Shown: piece by piece, positions 43,581 to 56,167 of the stretch
Position numbering within the stretch: the stretch's first letter is position 1
Layout: every line of letters starts with the position of its first letter
Assembly: GCA_020631735.1 (NCBI GenBank)
Contig: CM036188.1
Span: 12,442,214-12,506,213 of the forward strand
Direction of reading: 5' to 3'
Length of the DNA stretch: 64,000 bases
Source: Saccharum officinarum
Taxonomy: Eukaryota > Streptophyta > Magnoliopsida > Poales > Poaceae
Notes under the pieces: generated by a model
Database searches by the model: none
Seen by the model: only the letters and a program-made list of their open reading frames with translations
What the model was told of the DNA's origin: nothing
Translations under genes and position numbers: made by a program

Positions 43581-46500
43581 TGTAACGGAACCGTCCAAAT
43601 TATAAGAGCACAAGTACAAAAACAATCACCGAAATGATCAAATTCTCGCACTTGAGCCCATATAACTCCGATAGTCCAATGAAATCACGAGGGATTTCAA
43701 ACCAACCAACATACAAGCCAAGATCGTAGTGATTCAACATAACAAGTCACATGTTACAATCATTTCACAAGTAATTCAATATACATCGGAGTTCAACATA
43801 GTTATTACAACTTAAGTTCAAAAGTAGCGGAAGCAAAGTAATTTGAAACTTAACATTTCTCTGATTTCAAATACATGCCAGTACTAAGGTCGACTTCCAA
43901 CAAAAACATTAGAGACAAGATAAATAAGAAGGATCATGCCCACGATCACACTCCGCCACTATGGCAGGAGCCAACCAACTCTTGCAGCCGCCATTATACA
44001 TCACAACCTGCAACAAGTGGGGATAAAACCCTGAGTACAAGAAGGTACTCAGCTAGACTTACCCGTCAGAAACCAGAAATAAGGTGACACCAAGGATCAT
44101 GCAAGGCTGATATGAAGTGGGGCTAGCTTGACAACATTTTGCATAAAAGCTTAATATAGATGATCAATCATTAATGCTTAAGCATCAAGTAAATTATCAT
44201 TAACCTGTCATCTATATTAGCACCTGTACTAGAGCACTCACTTTATTAGGAGCAAACAATATTAACCATAGCAGGTATAAATTGAGGCAACCTTTCCATC
44301 GTGATCCAATTAACCATCCGTTCAATTTAATGGAATCTACGTTGCCGCTGCTCAAGTCAAGTGCTCACTAACCAGGAGTGACGGCGATTCGAATCAAATT
44401 CCTATCCAGCTGGAGGGGTATTTCTAACACTCACCGAGTCACGCCTGGCGAGGGCTGCTCAGGTCACCTTTGGTACAGTTCAGGAGCCGCGGGTCCGAAT
44501 GATGTCGCGACCCTAAGGGCGACACTCTGCCAGGTGATAGGGACTCTAACCCCCCCTTGGTCTCACGCCAATGTCCCCAAGCACATCCTTTCTCTCCTCC
44601 AAGAAGCAACCTACCATTCGATTCCCGGTCTGAACTGTATTACTCGGATTCGTGGTCGGAACGACTTATCCGGCCAACTAAGTGTTAGACTGCGTTCAAC
44701 ATGACTCAAGGACGTACAGTGAATCGGTCCTTAAACGACTCAGACGGGGATAGATCCACACCCAAGACCTCCATGCCTTGTTGCTTCACTATCATCATCC
44801 CGCCCGGTCTCATTTCATTTTATTAACACATGGTTCCGTTCCACGATAACAAATATAGCCAACCGTGCCATATATGAATATCCCTACATCTCGCAGGTGA
44901 CAGGAAATCACCTGACTTCTACCGCTTAAAGCAGGGCTAAGCATCTACTCGATCCTAGTCTATGTAGGATTCAAGGATTCATATATCTGGACAAGGAATG
45001 ATATAATGCAGCAAGAGTTTCCAACCAACTCCTATCACTTAATGCAACAATACTTATAACATATATAGAATTAATTGCTTTGAAGATAGGAGGCTTATAA
45101 TGCTCCGGGGCTTGCCTGGGATCTGACTCAAGTTAGAGTATGTCAGATGAATTCACTTTGCGAGCATCCTCCCATCTAGCACTTGCCCGATCCTTCTATC
45201 TTCGGGATGGATCCACCAAACACCGTCTTCGGGTTTGGCTCCAATGCCACATCCTTCACACGTTTCTGCTAGCGTACCTATATGAGATGCAACCATGCAC
45301 ATGTGTGAATGCATAGAAGTGCAATAAACAGAGTAATCAAACAAGCATACCAAAGTTCTCATAAACACCTAGAGCTAATTAACTTAATCCACATTAGGGC
45401 ATAACATAGAAGATGGCAAGCACATCAAGCAAGACACAAGCCTCAAGATCACAGGATACTAACCCAAGTACTTCCAAAGGTATGAGTCACACTTCAACAC
45501 ATTAGCATGGCAAAGTTAATCAAAGCACTACAACTAAAATCTGTCACTTTCTGGACATACACACAGTAGCTCAGTAAATTAATCATAACTGGAGATCCCT
45601 AAATCCAAATGACTTGCAAGAAGACATTCTGGAAAGATTATGAAATTCTCTACATTTCATTTAATATCATCTAAACCTGATTCTAACATTTACCAGGTCG
45701 AATACAGAAGGTACATAATCTGTCCTGGAAGGACAGAGAGCAACATAAATCTGAACTCAACTTAGAACAGCTGTAGTTTCTAAACCATAAGGCCAAATGC
45801 CACCAAAATTTAACAGCAGCTAGATCATGAAATTCACAACAACTTTGTGATAGCACACAAGACATGAAAACATTATTTGCATAGGGTAATTAACAATATT
45901 CTCAAATCTGTTCAGAAACCTCATTTGCAAGAAATAATTATTAACTTATGTTGCAAACATATAATTGGATAGAACAAACTTTACCAATATTTCATACATG
46001 ACTAATGAACACTAGAAAACATAGTGTCCATTCCTAAATAAATTCTTTTTAATGCATTTTCTTAATTTATTTAGATAATTTGGTGGAATTATGAACACAT
46101 ATCAAAAGTGCACAATAAATTCTACCAAAATTACAGGGGTCTACAAATGCTCTCAAAAGTCTACTGTCCAAATTTGAAACCATTTGGACATGTATAACAA
46201 CCTCTATGAAAAAGATAAATGGCTATAGCAATAAATCATGTGAGAGCAAGTTAAACTTAACACTCAATATTTTCTGTGAACACAAGGCCATATTATGAAT
46301 CAATATGATAGAGAACATCATACTAAGGTAATGGAACAACATTTTCTATTTTATCATTTATATATTATTTATAAGCTATTTATCAATCTATAAACAAGTT
46401 AACTCAATAACTTGAGCATACAGTAAGCAATGACCATGAAATTTATACCACAGTACATTCATAGCATGGAAAGACTACTATAAAAATTTCACATCATTTG

Positions 46501-48246
46501 AAGCAACACAACTCAAGATATAAAATGACAAGCAATATAATGTAGATTTCCTTATTTATCAAGGTCAAATCAAAACCCTAAGAAAACAGTGAACAAATAG
46601 TGTGTTTAATATTTTTCCTAGCAAGTACATGTCATCACAAAATTAACAAAACAAGAATCACTATTTTTGGAGTTCTAAAACTCAAGATATGGCTCTGGTC
46701 AAGTTTTATACGTATTTTAGAGCATTTTAAAGCTTAAATAAAGACATTAGAAAATACCTACAAACATGTAACATATTATGACTCCACTGCATAGATCTTT
46801 TCTCAAGGTTTCCAAAAAGTCCTCATTTACTATTTTTGGAGTTTCCTAGCATGCGATATGAATTTTTGAAGATTTAAATGAAATCTGAAATTCAAATTCG
46901 GAATTAACACAACCCTAACCATATTCGCTAGGCACACCCGACTTCCCACCCTAGATCTGTCACTACATAACCAACATGCGGGACCCGCTGTTCAGCCGGG
47001 CCCACTCGTCATACACCCGGAGAGAGAGACAGGGAGAGGGAGCCGGCTTTCTTCAACCTCGCTACGGCGGCAGAGGAGGGGGTTCGGACGCGCGGCTCCG
47101 GCGAGGGGTGGTCACCGACGGCGGCGGTTGAGGGCGGCACGAGCACCAGGGGGCCTTCGCGCCCTAGCTGGTGTCCCTGGCTCGGTCCAAGGAGGCATGT
47201 GAGGGCACAGCCACGAGAGCAGACGATGGCGACGGCGACGGCCCGGTGACAGTGGCCTCCGGCGACGGTCACGGTCGGGAAAGGGATGTGGCGCGCGCGG
47301 CATGGCGTGACGAAGGTGGTGATGCCATCCGTTGAGCATGGAGAGGGACAGAGACGCGGTGGTGTGGAGCTTGACTAGCTCGGCAATGGCGGCCAGAGGG
47401 GCACCGCCATGCTCAGCGCGAACAGAGAGGGAGAGAGTGCGGAGGAGGGCGGAGAGTGAGCGCACGGACTCGGTTCTCCCCTTCTGAAGTGACAGAGCAC
47501 TCGACAAGGCAGCAAGGCACGCGTCCATGGAGGTGGGGATGCTCGGCTCGCATGGCTGCCACGCCCAGGGCGCGTGTCACTCGTTGGGACATTTCCCCGA
47601 ATACGTGGCGCGCGACGGAGCAGCCGGTTTGAGACGCTGTTTTGGGCCAGCTCGGGTGGAAATCTGGACATGGGCCAATTGTCAAAGTTGTTCACCTCGG
47701 TATACTCTACAAATTTCATTTAAGCACCATGGTCATAAGACCCATAGATTAGGAGATAATCAGTCCCTAAATCACCAGTGTCAACAAGTTAAGCTAGGGC
47801 TCGGTTTTGGGATTTTGAAATGCCAAACTTGGTCAAATCGATCCCAACTTTTTACATGTTGTTCTCCAACAAATTGTTTCCAACTTTCAGTTTTGGACAA
47901 GTTTGCAAGGTTTGGTTGATGATCTATAGTTCCATTAACTTAATGGGACATATTCCAATAGGAATGGAACTTATCATTTCATGTGACTTTTTGATTCCAA
48001 ACTTCATGAAACTTTTCCAGGGATCAATATAGATAGTTATTGATGTGAGACATGTGAAGATACTTTGATAACAACACCCAAGCATATATCTTAAAAATGG
48101 CCTATATGCAAAGAAGGGTGCAGCATCCAAGTTTAGATTAGGGTTTATTTCCATAGGTTTGACTTTGGCATCGTCATCTCCACTAATTTATCATGTTTGA
48201 GCTTAAACCCACTACTTAATTGGTGATCAACACCTGGGGTGTTACA
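43581..48246 (-). repeat. LARD-C right (5') LTR, 4.67 kb
   Basis: The fuller copy of the LTR pair, with the same termini as the left. Relative to the left LTR it holds about 64 extra bases near 45541-45604 and about 835 near 46039-46873. The remainder aligns almost base for base by eye, with mostly single-base differences. Confidence 0.9.
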
Positions 48247-50136
48247 TTATCTATACCTTAGAGTAGAGGATCAATGAGGAACACATCTACCGCAAGAGCC
48301 TACAACACGATCTTAACACTTTAAATCATTTTGTTGCTAAGATGAGAAAGGGAGAATTAGGTAGTAGATAATAAGGCATGAGTGTTTAGGTCATGTGTTT
48401 AAAGATATTATGTTTAGGTTGCTCATTTAGCTCAGATTGTTAGGTTGTTTGAAAGTTTGTGTTAGTTAGATCTTGTGTAATAAAGTGCCTTATATATATT
48501 AATGGAGGCTTGTTATTATTACCTGCTCTCTACTTCTCTTTGGATATGTGTTCATCTCCACATGTTGTGCATAAAGGTAAATAGGAAACAAGTGTGGGGG
48601 AGACACATCATGACATCAAGACGGAATTGGATCGCAAAAATCACAAAATTCGGGAAGTAATGGACCAAGGACCATGTGCAAAGAAGCAGGCCTCGAGCAG
48701 CCCCGGGAGCAGGCCGCCAGACCTCCTCTTTGGGCCGGTCGGCTGGCCTCCTCTTTGGGCCGATTGGCCCATTACAGTGCCACCTCGCCCCGAGCTTTGT
48801 TCTCGGTCAGGTTTGATCCTAATATGTTCTATTTTCATATATTATGCTTTCCGTTTCGAACTGAATTAAAAATCACTTGAGAAAACAACTTAAAACATGA
48901 GAAAAGGTTATTTCAGTCATGACTAAAGGATAGACTCACATAATACTTTTCTTGGAAGTCATGCTTCTGTCGGGAACTTATTATTTGGGACCCCATGCTA
49001 CTTAAGTTGTTGTGGAATAAGATATAGTAGAATAATGAGAAGTTGATTCTTGATGTGTTTCGTTATTGGAGAATTTTATTTCAAAAAGTAAAATGAATAG
49101 TTGCACCTCTTCTTTGTGGTAAAGCAATGTCACACTAGAGCCATATATAGGATAGAAAAACCTTCTGCATATGCTATTTGTCATTGTGTTGACTTTGGTC
49201 AAACCTGGTGACCCTTGTTTAGAAATTTATCATGCTCTCAAGATCAAAATCACGTACACTCCACATATATTTGATGTTCCTACACTGGGAGTATGAATAA
49301 CATGTTTTCCATCCACCCAAAAATATTCTACTCCTACACTGGGAATAGACACAAAAATATGCTTGATAGGATAAATGCTCCAAGTTCTTGTAAATGTCTC
49401 TCTTCAAAAGTTTCAATTGCAGAAAAAGAGGCATGGGCTATGCAAAAGTTATTCATAGAAAAGGGAGAGAAATAAAAAAGTATTGAGAAAAAATGGACAA
49501 GTGTCCAAGATATCCAAAACAATGGGTCTCAAATGCCCGCCATAAAAAAAGAGGAAAGAGATGAATAAGATAGCCCATGTTTTCTTGCGAAAGTTTTCCA
49601 AATTTCAAACAAGAGAGATAAGTTTTAAGGAGCATAGTAGAATTAGGTTAGCCACCATATATATTCCATGCACATGCACATCTTGATCTAAGAGTATGAT
49701 ATTTTTCTCCTTGGATCCTTGTTTTGACTTTACAATATATGCAATGCAAGTATGTTTTTTTCATATTCATCCCTACCTGAGCTCCACATAAGCTTTTTAG
49801 AAGTAGGTAAAAAGAAGGAAAAAATCATTAATGCCTTGGTGAGGATCCAAAAATACCACATATATAGAGTGATTTGAGAGTACTACAAAAGGAGAAGGTA
49901 AGATATGTTTTGTTTTCAAATTCTAAAAATGTTTCTCAATTGACTTGACTGAAGGAAGGAGATCTGTTTCAAGCTATTACATTCTTCAACTGCTCAAAGT
50001 TTTGTGGTAGACACTTGAATCCTGCAGAGCATGTATGATTGGGAATGGTTTTATGTTGATGTCATGTACCAAGGTTATGTCTTAAGTAATCCATCCTTTT
50101 ATCGAGGATGAGTAAAAGCCTAAGTGTGGGGGAGCT
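48247..50136 (+). pseudogene. GYP-D, right part: ORF end, 3' untranslated region and PPT
   Basis: The first 150 bp continue the coiled-coil-like ORF (charged, Leu-rich; a TAG near 48261, final TAG-AT at about 48368) after the LARD-C insertion. The rest is non-coding and AT-rich. AAGTGTGGGGGAG occurs twice (48590-48602 and 50122-50134); this is the type of polypurine tract used by Athila/Tat Gypsy elements. The second copy is two bases before an LTR-like start. Frames at 48594-48880 and 49293-49635 have no recognised motif. Confidence 0.5.
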
Positions 50137-50970
50137 TGTTGACGGTAGTTAATATATATCATAAACCATCAATATAACTTGCATAAATGGCTACTAAATT
50201 TTGATCCTATTTCAACGCCTGAAAAGTGTTGCAATAGGCCTAAAATAGTTGCAATATGAGAAATAGCAACACTTTTTTTCGTTGGGAGGCGTTGCAGGCG
50301 CTTGCGTGGGTAAAGCTTTGGACAACTCTTTTCTGCTTAGCGTTGCAAAATGCGTTTTGGATTTGCAACACCTAGGCGTTGCAACATAAGCTTTTGCTAC
50401 GGTTGTAGGTGTGGCAACAACAACTAATGCAACGCCTTAGGCGTTGTTGGACCTTGCAATGACAACTTTCCCATGTCGTAGCAAATGGTGCACTAGCGAC
50501 GATGAATGTGTGTTGCAAGACAATGTATTGCCACGCATAACGCGTGTGGCAACAATGATTATGTCGCAACACCAAGAAGTGGTGGCAACATTTGCAATTG
50601 CCACGCCCAAGGTTTTGTTGCTATAAGGTGCAGCCTCTATTGCATCGTATAATGAGTGTGGCAACAAGACCTATGGGCAACACCAAGAAGTGGTGGCAAT
50701 ATGTGCAATTGCAACGCCTAAGATTTGGTTGCTATAAGGTGCAGTCGCTATTGCTACGCATAATGAGTGTGGCAACAAGGATTATGTTGCAACACCAAGA
50801 AGTGGTAGCAACATGTGCAATTGCAACATTGTCAGTGTCGTTGCTATAAGGTACAACCTCTATTACTACATGAATTGTTTGTTGATATAGTTTATATTGC
50901 CACAAAAAATGTGGTTCCACTTTTACAACACTTTTGGTTTGGTGCCACCGGACAATATTGCAGCGCCATT
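50137..50970 (+). repeat. GYP-D 3' LTR start running into a GCAAC/GTTGC repeat region
   Basis: TGTTGACGGTAGTTAATATA at 50137 follows a PPT and looks like an LTR start. From about 50215 the sequence is dense in GTTGCAA, GCAACGCC and GGCGTTGC in both orientations, with three imperfect units of about 111 bp (starting near 50595, 50706 and 50818). Such bidirectional short motifs are typical of CACTA subterminal regions, but no CACTA terminus is convincing. The LTR end is not identified. Confidence 0.5.
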
Positions 50971-53500
50971 AATTAATTAGAAACTCAATAGACATGAAGA
51001 AAGCATTTGAATAAAGCCATTAAACTAAAATATTAACTTGTTTAATTTGTTCACATCTAGAATTAAATGATTTAAAAATTCAAACTCAAGCTACACACAT
51101 ACTATTGAAACAAAGATATCCAACACATTTGTTCCTAAACCAAAACATCTAAGATGCCTAGACACCACAACAACTTCGCTTGGCTTGGCCTGATTTGGAC
51201 ATCCCATCACTCGTGCGCTCCACTCAAACTCTACATTCGTCCTGAAATAAAGAACATTGACATTTTGCATAGGTGTCAGTTCAGTACAATGACATTGCAA
51301 ATCTCATTTTCATTAGGATATGTAATTGTCATAGGAAATGACTATAAAAATCACCACTATAGTATCCATCTCTATATTCCTTTTGCTTGATTATCTATTA
51401 GCAAAAACATCACTCAATTGTTTTGAAGAAATATAATTCATTGTAGCATTACATTCTTTGTTTTGGGAAAGATTTCAGTTAAGACTACTTCTAGTGTGGT
51501 GCTTGGAGGTATTAGGTTACATGCATTTCATTACACATAACAGTGCTTAGATAGTTAACTAGTAAGATTTCCAATGATAACATGTACCAAACTGTGTGAT
51601 AAGCACAGAGATCATGTTTACAAAGAACAAGAGACAAGGCTGAGGTAGCCAAGTAAGAAAAAAAAAGACATGCAATGAGCATACTAGCAGCCTGAGCAGA
51701 ATGGAACTTCTGAACCTGGGATATTAGCATACATGATTCCCCGTGAAAACAGAACAAGTTGTCAAAAAATAAGTTGTGATTGATTGTAGAGTAGATTTGG
51801 ATTGTAGAGTTGCAATCAGTACTGCTCTAAAGAACTTAAGCATGTCTCTTTTTTCCTACTAAAATTTGAAATGTGCCAAATTCAAACAGTTAAAGTACAT
51901 TGGATGCAAGAGAATCCTGTAAGCAACCAATTAAAGTACAATAGAGTTCATACATCTTCAACCTTTTATGCCAACTGAATAGGATGACCACCGTGGAACC
52001 AAAACAAAATATGGTAAGACAATGGACTCTAATATGCTAGTTTATAGTTTCAATTATGTAAAAAAATAGAATAGTACAAAGAACATTCCTAACTGATCCT
52101 CCCCTCCACACAAACACACACAAAGGTACACTAGTGATATAGATACATATACACTTAAAACTAGTTGCAAATCACAGATCCAAATTTTTTATATGCAGAA
52201 CATAACCAATTGGCTAACACTTCGGCTTAAAGCATATATTAATAAAAACTTAGGCTTAGAGCATATATTAAGAAAAACTCAAGCTCCATGTCAGTGCCAA
52301 TCCAACTCCATATATTAATGAAACATAGAGAATACTTTTAAAATAGTAAAGACATCTATTAATTGCACATGCAGAGTATGAGGCGTGCACCTCTGATCTG
52401 TTACTCTATCATGCGACCAAGCAGTGACTACTTATGTCTGTATAAAATCATGACAGAAGACATTATTGTTAAGATATTTCAGTAATGTACCTGAACCATC
52501 AGTTTTTGGCAGGCCCCTTTATAGTGATTATAGGGAGTGAGAGAACTTACTATCATAAATACAATATATATATATCTGTGTCCAGATAGGTCTTGGGAAC
52601 TTAAATTTTGATGATATCTTTGCAGCGCCAAAAGACTCCTAACATAAAAGAATTTGAACAGGTTTAATCCTCACTACAATAAATTGTACTTAAGATCAAA
52701 TGTTACAGCACTCCGGTCTGGAAAATAAAAGCAAGAGTAATATTCACTACATATATTAGAGCATTGATCTTTTTAGCATGTTACTACTATACTACTATGT
52801 AGTCCATACATTATCATACTCGATACATTAGAAGACATTTTACATATATGTCTATGTCTTCAAATCATAGAATATAATACTTCATTGCTTCTCTGCTGTG
52901 GCAAAGCAAATCTTTATGGGCACAGAAAGTTCTCCTCCTAGCTCCTACCTGATTTCCAAACATCCATCTCATTGGACATTACAGAAATAAGTCAAAAGAA
53001 GTGTTGTTACTGAAAAAAATCGGTCATCTTTTGCTCCCAGTAATTAGGGCTTATTTTAGCAGTACTGAATATAGAAAACAAGTGTCTTGGACTCTTGGTT
53101 ACTAATGCAAGATTATATATGAGCTTTCAGCTATGTACAAAAAAGTAATCAAATTGTAAAGAACCAAAGACTTGGGAAATAAAAGAATTGTACCTCATGG
53201 TTAAACAATTAACCTATCATTATAAAAAAATATCTATTAAAATCACATCTACAAATAAATTATTTAAGAGTTTTCTTCCATTCTCTATTTACATATACTA
53301 GAGTACAACACATGATTGTGAATCCAGGTAGGATGTACAGTGACACATGTTCAGTTACGAACTCTAAAAGTACCCCGTTCATCTTGGAACTTAATATAAA
53401 GAAATATTTGGCATGTGAATTGATAAAAAAAAATGTTGCCGCTGGGAACTACATCTGCAATGTTTAAGACCTAATTTTTATGTAAACAGGATAGAATGGG
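50971..53500. other. AT-rich stretch with no supported gene
   Basis: No frame above 81 codons. No domain, terminal repeat or RNA gene was recognised. It could be intron or 3' sequence of a gene whose GC-rich end lies at 53.5-54.3 kb, but nothing shows this directly. Confidence 0.4.
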
Positions 53501-53502
53501 CT

Positions 53503-54290
53503 GTGAGGAGGATGAACTCACATAGATCTTTAACTCAACAAACCATGGGAGACAGGTGCTGTGCCGATGACGGGGAAGTCGAGGTGCTGATATGTTCGAC
53601 GTTGTTGCAACCTTGGCCGGAGTGGATGAAGCAACAGCAGGCCGTAGCCACCAAGATCTCGTCTGGATCGGTACGGTGGTGCCATCGTTTCCCCCATCTC
53701 ACCCCTCCGGATCACTGGTGCCGGTGCTCTGGCGCTGAACGGGTCTCACATCTCCGCTCCTCTGAGCCTGCTGCACGGGTCGGAGATGGAGCGCCGCGCC
53801 ACCGCATCGGAGAGGAAGTGCTCGACCGGATTCTCGTCTCTACAGCTACTCCTCGCTGCCGGCCGCGCCGGGTAGCCGCCCAAGCTGGCGGCCGCCCGCT
53901 TCCCAGGCTCGCACCCGCGGAACCGCCACCACTCGTCGCCTCGCCGGAGCCTCGAGGTCAAGGGCTAGGGTTAGCGCAGCCGCTTGCTAGTCTTCTCTGT
54001 CGAGGAATCACCGAATCGAGCAAACAGATTGCTTTGCTAATCCGTCGCTCGGGACTCGGGAAGGTCAAACGGACTCGGCCATTCGGGAGATGAGGGTCGT
54101 GTCCGCGGGGGCTGGCAGCTTGCGCGAGGACGGCGGTGGACCTCCGTGGCCTATCCCTCGAGTGCGAGGATGCCGGGAGAGGAAGGGAGCGGAAGCGGAA
54201 CTGCGGACCAGAGCGGCGGCGGCTGCGGTGAGACCGTGATGAATGGGTTTTAGGGTTACGTTGCCGCGGGGACGCGGGGTTCATTTTACT
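53503..54290. other. GC-rich island, possible first exon, unidentified
   Basis: A sharp rise in GC and CpG against AT-rich flanks. The plus strand has an open frame of 196 codons (53503-54093) and the minus strand one of 108 (53958-54284), both Arg/Pro/Ser-rich, as expected of GC-rich non-coding DNA or a plant first exon. No motif is recognised. The minus-strand option would have its start next to GGTTTTAGGGTTACG, a leader-like sequence common near plant starts. Confidence 0.3.
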
Positions 54291-54856
54291 ACTCGATTCG
54301 GGCTCTCTCGCGCGCGGGGCTGAAATTGTGGCGGGCCAATTTGAAACTCACGAATTTTTTCAAAAGCGCGTGTACTTGGACTTTGGTGGGCCAGCAAGAA
54401 TTTGTTTTTTTGCTGGAATTTTAGTATTAAATATATTATAAAACTATTTGGTATCATAAATATGGTGTGTTTTTATAAAGATTCGATCAAATTTTAAATT
54501 ATTTGATTATGGAGAAACGAGAGTCGTATTTTTTACTGAAAGGAGTAAGTGTTATTTTTGTCATGCTTTCATGAACTCTTTGCTTGGCTCTCCAAAATTG
54601 AGAAAGATTGGTGTCTTGGGGCCTTGATTACATATACTGAAAACAACATATTTCACATAAAATACTACTGAACAAAAATAAAGTATAGATTTATTTTACA
54701 TAAAAAATATGTGAAACCATGGTTATACTAAAAGTGTTAAGTAAAGGAGATAGAGTTTATTATTAATCACTTCATATTCATTTTATGGTGAAAACTTATT
54801 TGGGGTTTTATTATAATGTAGTTTGGTTACGTATCAAATTTTAAATTTTTCTGCGA
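54291..54856. other. AT-rich spacer
   Basis: No frame or repeat of note. Confidence 0.4.
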
Positions 54857-55115
54857 AAGGGCCAGTAGCCTATGTAGCACTTGATGTCCTAGGTTCGATA
54901 CCCTGTGGGAGCACCAGGATTTAACGGCTTTAATTTGTGCTTTTAGTGGTAGTCGACGTTCTTGTGGTGACTTCGTTAACCTTCAGGATTTGGCAGCTCA
55001 GTCTTCGAAGGTGCTCATAGGGGTAGGTTTTGCGAGCACGCATTAATAGAGATCAATGTACATGCGTTATGAGCATCTGCATTGTAATGTGTAATCTCAA
55101 AAAAAATCTAATAAA
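54857..55115 (+). mobile_element. tRNA-related SINE-like element
   Basis: The head has an A-box-like GGGCCAGTAGCC and a B-box-like GGTTCGATACC about 30 bp apart, as in RNA polymerase III promoters. Then comes a body with GGTGCTCATAGGGGTAGG, known from grass short retroelements, and an A-rich end (AAAAAAAATCTAAT). The length of about 250 bp fits a SINE. The target duplication is not clear. Confidence 0.55.
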
Positions 55116-55343
55116 ACTCATTACTTTTGTTGGAGGATAAATCCCTTACTAAGGACTTTCATGACACGGCGCCCTCGTGGTAGAAAGGAGTTTTAGACCC
55201 ACGTGTCGGCCTCTGGCCACTCATGGCATATAAGGCTCGCCAAAAGATGAGCAAATCGGGGAAAGGCAAACCGGGAAGCTAGTCGACCAAAGTCTGCCTC
55301 TGTCACCAGGAAGTGCGAACCAGGAATCCAGGATAAAAGCTTA

Positions 55344-55586
55344 GGCCTTGTTTGGTTGCTAAAATTTTTGGCAAAATGCAACTGTAGCATTTTCGTTGTT
55401 ATTTGGCAATTAGTGTCCAATCATGGTCTAATTAGGCTTAAAAGATTCGTCTCGTCCATTTCGTCTAAACCGTGTAATTAGTTTTATTTTTTATCTATAT
55501 TTAATGCTTCATGCATGCGTCTAAAGATTCGATGTGACGGGGAATCTACTGTTCTTTTGCAAAATTTTCTGGATCTAAACTGGGCC
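55344..55586. mobile_element. Tourist-like MITE, copy 1 (243 bp)
   Basis: Ends GGCCTTGTTTGG and (reverse) GGCCCAGTTTAG form inverted repeats, flanked by TTA on both sides (55341-55343, 55587-55589), the usual PIF/Harbinger target duplication. The interior CTAATTAGGCTTAAAAGATT followed by CGTCTCGTCC is shared with copies 2 and 3. Confidence 0.75.
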
Positions 55587-55589
55587 TTA

Positions 55590-56167
55590 GTGTCTTGAGT
55601 GTTAATCACCAAAGTTCCGCACATTGACCAATAATCACTTGCTGTGGTTACGAACCCATGATTGGGGATGTCCCTCGAAGACCCTAACAGATATGTGTCA
55701 TATATGTTTACACTAGCAAATATGTACGTGCGTTGCTGTGGGAGACAAGGATATCAAACACTCATGGAAAATGAGGATATCAATATAGAAATATCAAACC
55801 AATTTTTGTTTTATCCTTTCCACTAGAGGAGCCACTGCCCAATACCCGCGCGATCACCTGGGCTCATCAGCAAAATATAGGGAAAATTTTAGTTGTAGTA
55901 TAGAAAATATTATATCTTTTTAGATAAATATTTTTTGCACAGTGAGAAATTGAGAATAGCACCGGCTTCCAAAATTTTAGGTTATACCACTGATCTTTTC
56001 TTTAAATTTTTAAAGTTATAGTTTATTTTAAGATGGCTATACCATCCACAATATATAAGCTAATGTTGAAAATAATATGACAATGTCTTATTAAATATGT
56101 CTAGACTAAATTGTACAATAAACTGCTCAATATTTTAGTTACCGTGGATGAACTAGTCCTGACATTC
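55590..56167. other. Spacer
   Basis: No gene or repeat is recognised. Confidence 0.4.

Larger units (their letters stand above)
35355..48246 (-). mobile_element. LARD-C: 12.9 kb non-autonomous LTR element (LARD-like)
   Basis: LTRs at 35355-39115 (3') and 43581-48246 (5') enclose 4465 bp. The flanks are TTATC on both sides (35350-35354 and 48247-48251), a perfect 5-bp target duplication. On the minus strand a PBS (43567-43578) and a PPT (39116-39130) sit in the correct places. The interior has no frame above about 111 codons and no gag or pol motif I can find. Near-identical LTRs imply a young insertion, so absence of coding sequence is not simply decay. This is the definition of a large retrotransposon derivative, mobilised in trans by related autonomous elements. 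Insertion is into GYP-D. Confidence 0.85.

Noticed and set aside
50595..50860. CRISPR-like look of the ~111-bp repeats
   Set aside because: Repeat and spacer are not distinct, units diverge along their whole length, and the context is a plant genome.
50372..50920. Short frames on both strands rich in His/Thr/Ala/Cys
   Set aside because: They are produced by the GCAAC/GTTGC repeats.
52669..52690. CACTACAATAAATTG as a possible CACTA terminus for the GCAAC field
   Set aside because: No matching inverted terminus or 3-bp duplication was found at the other side.
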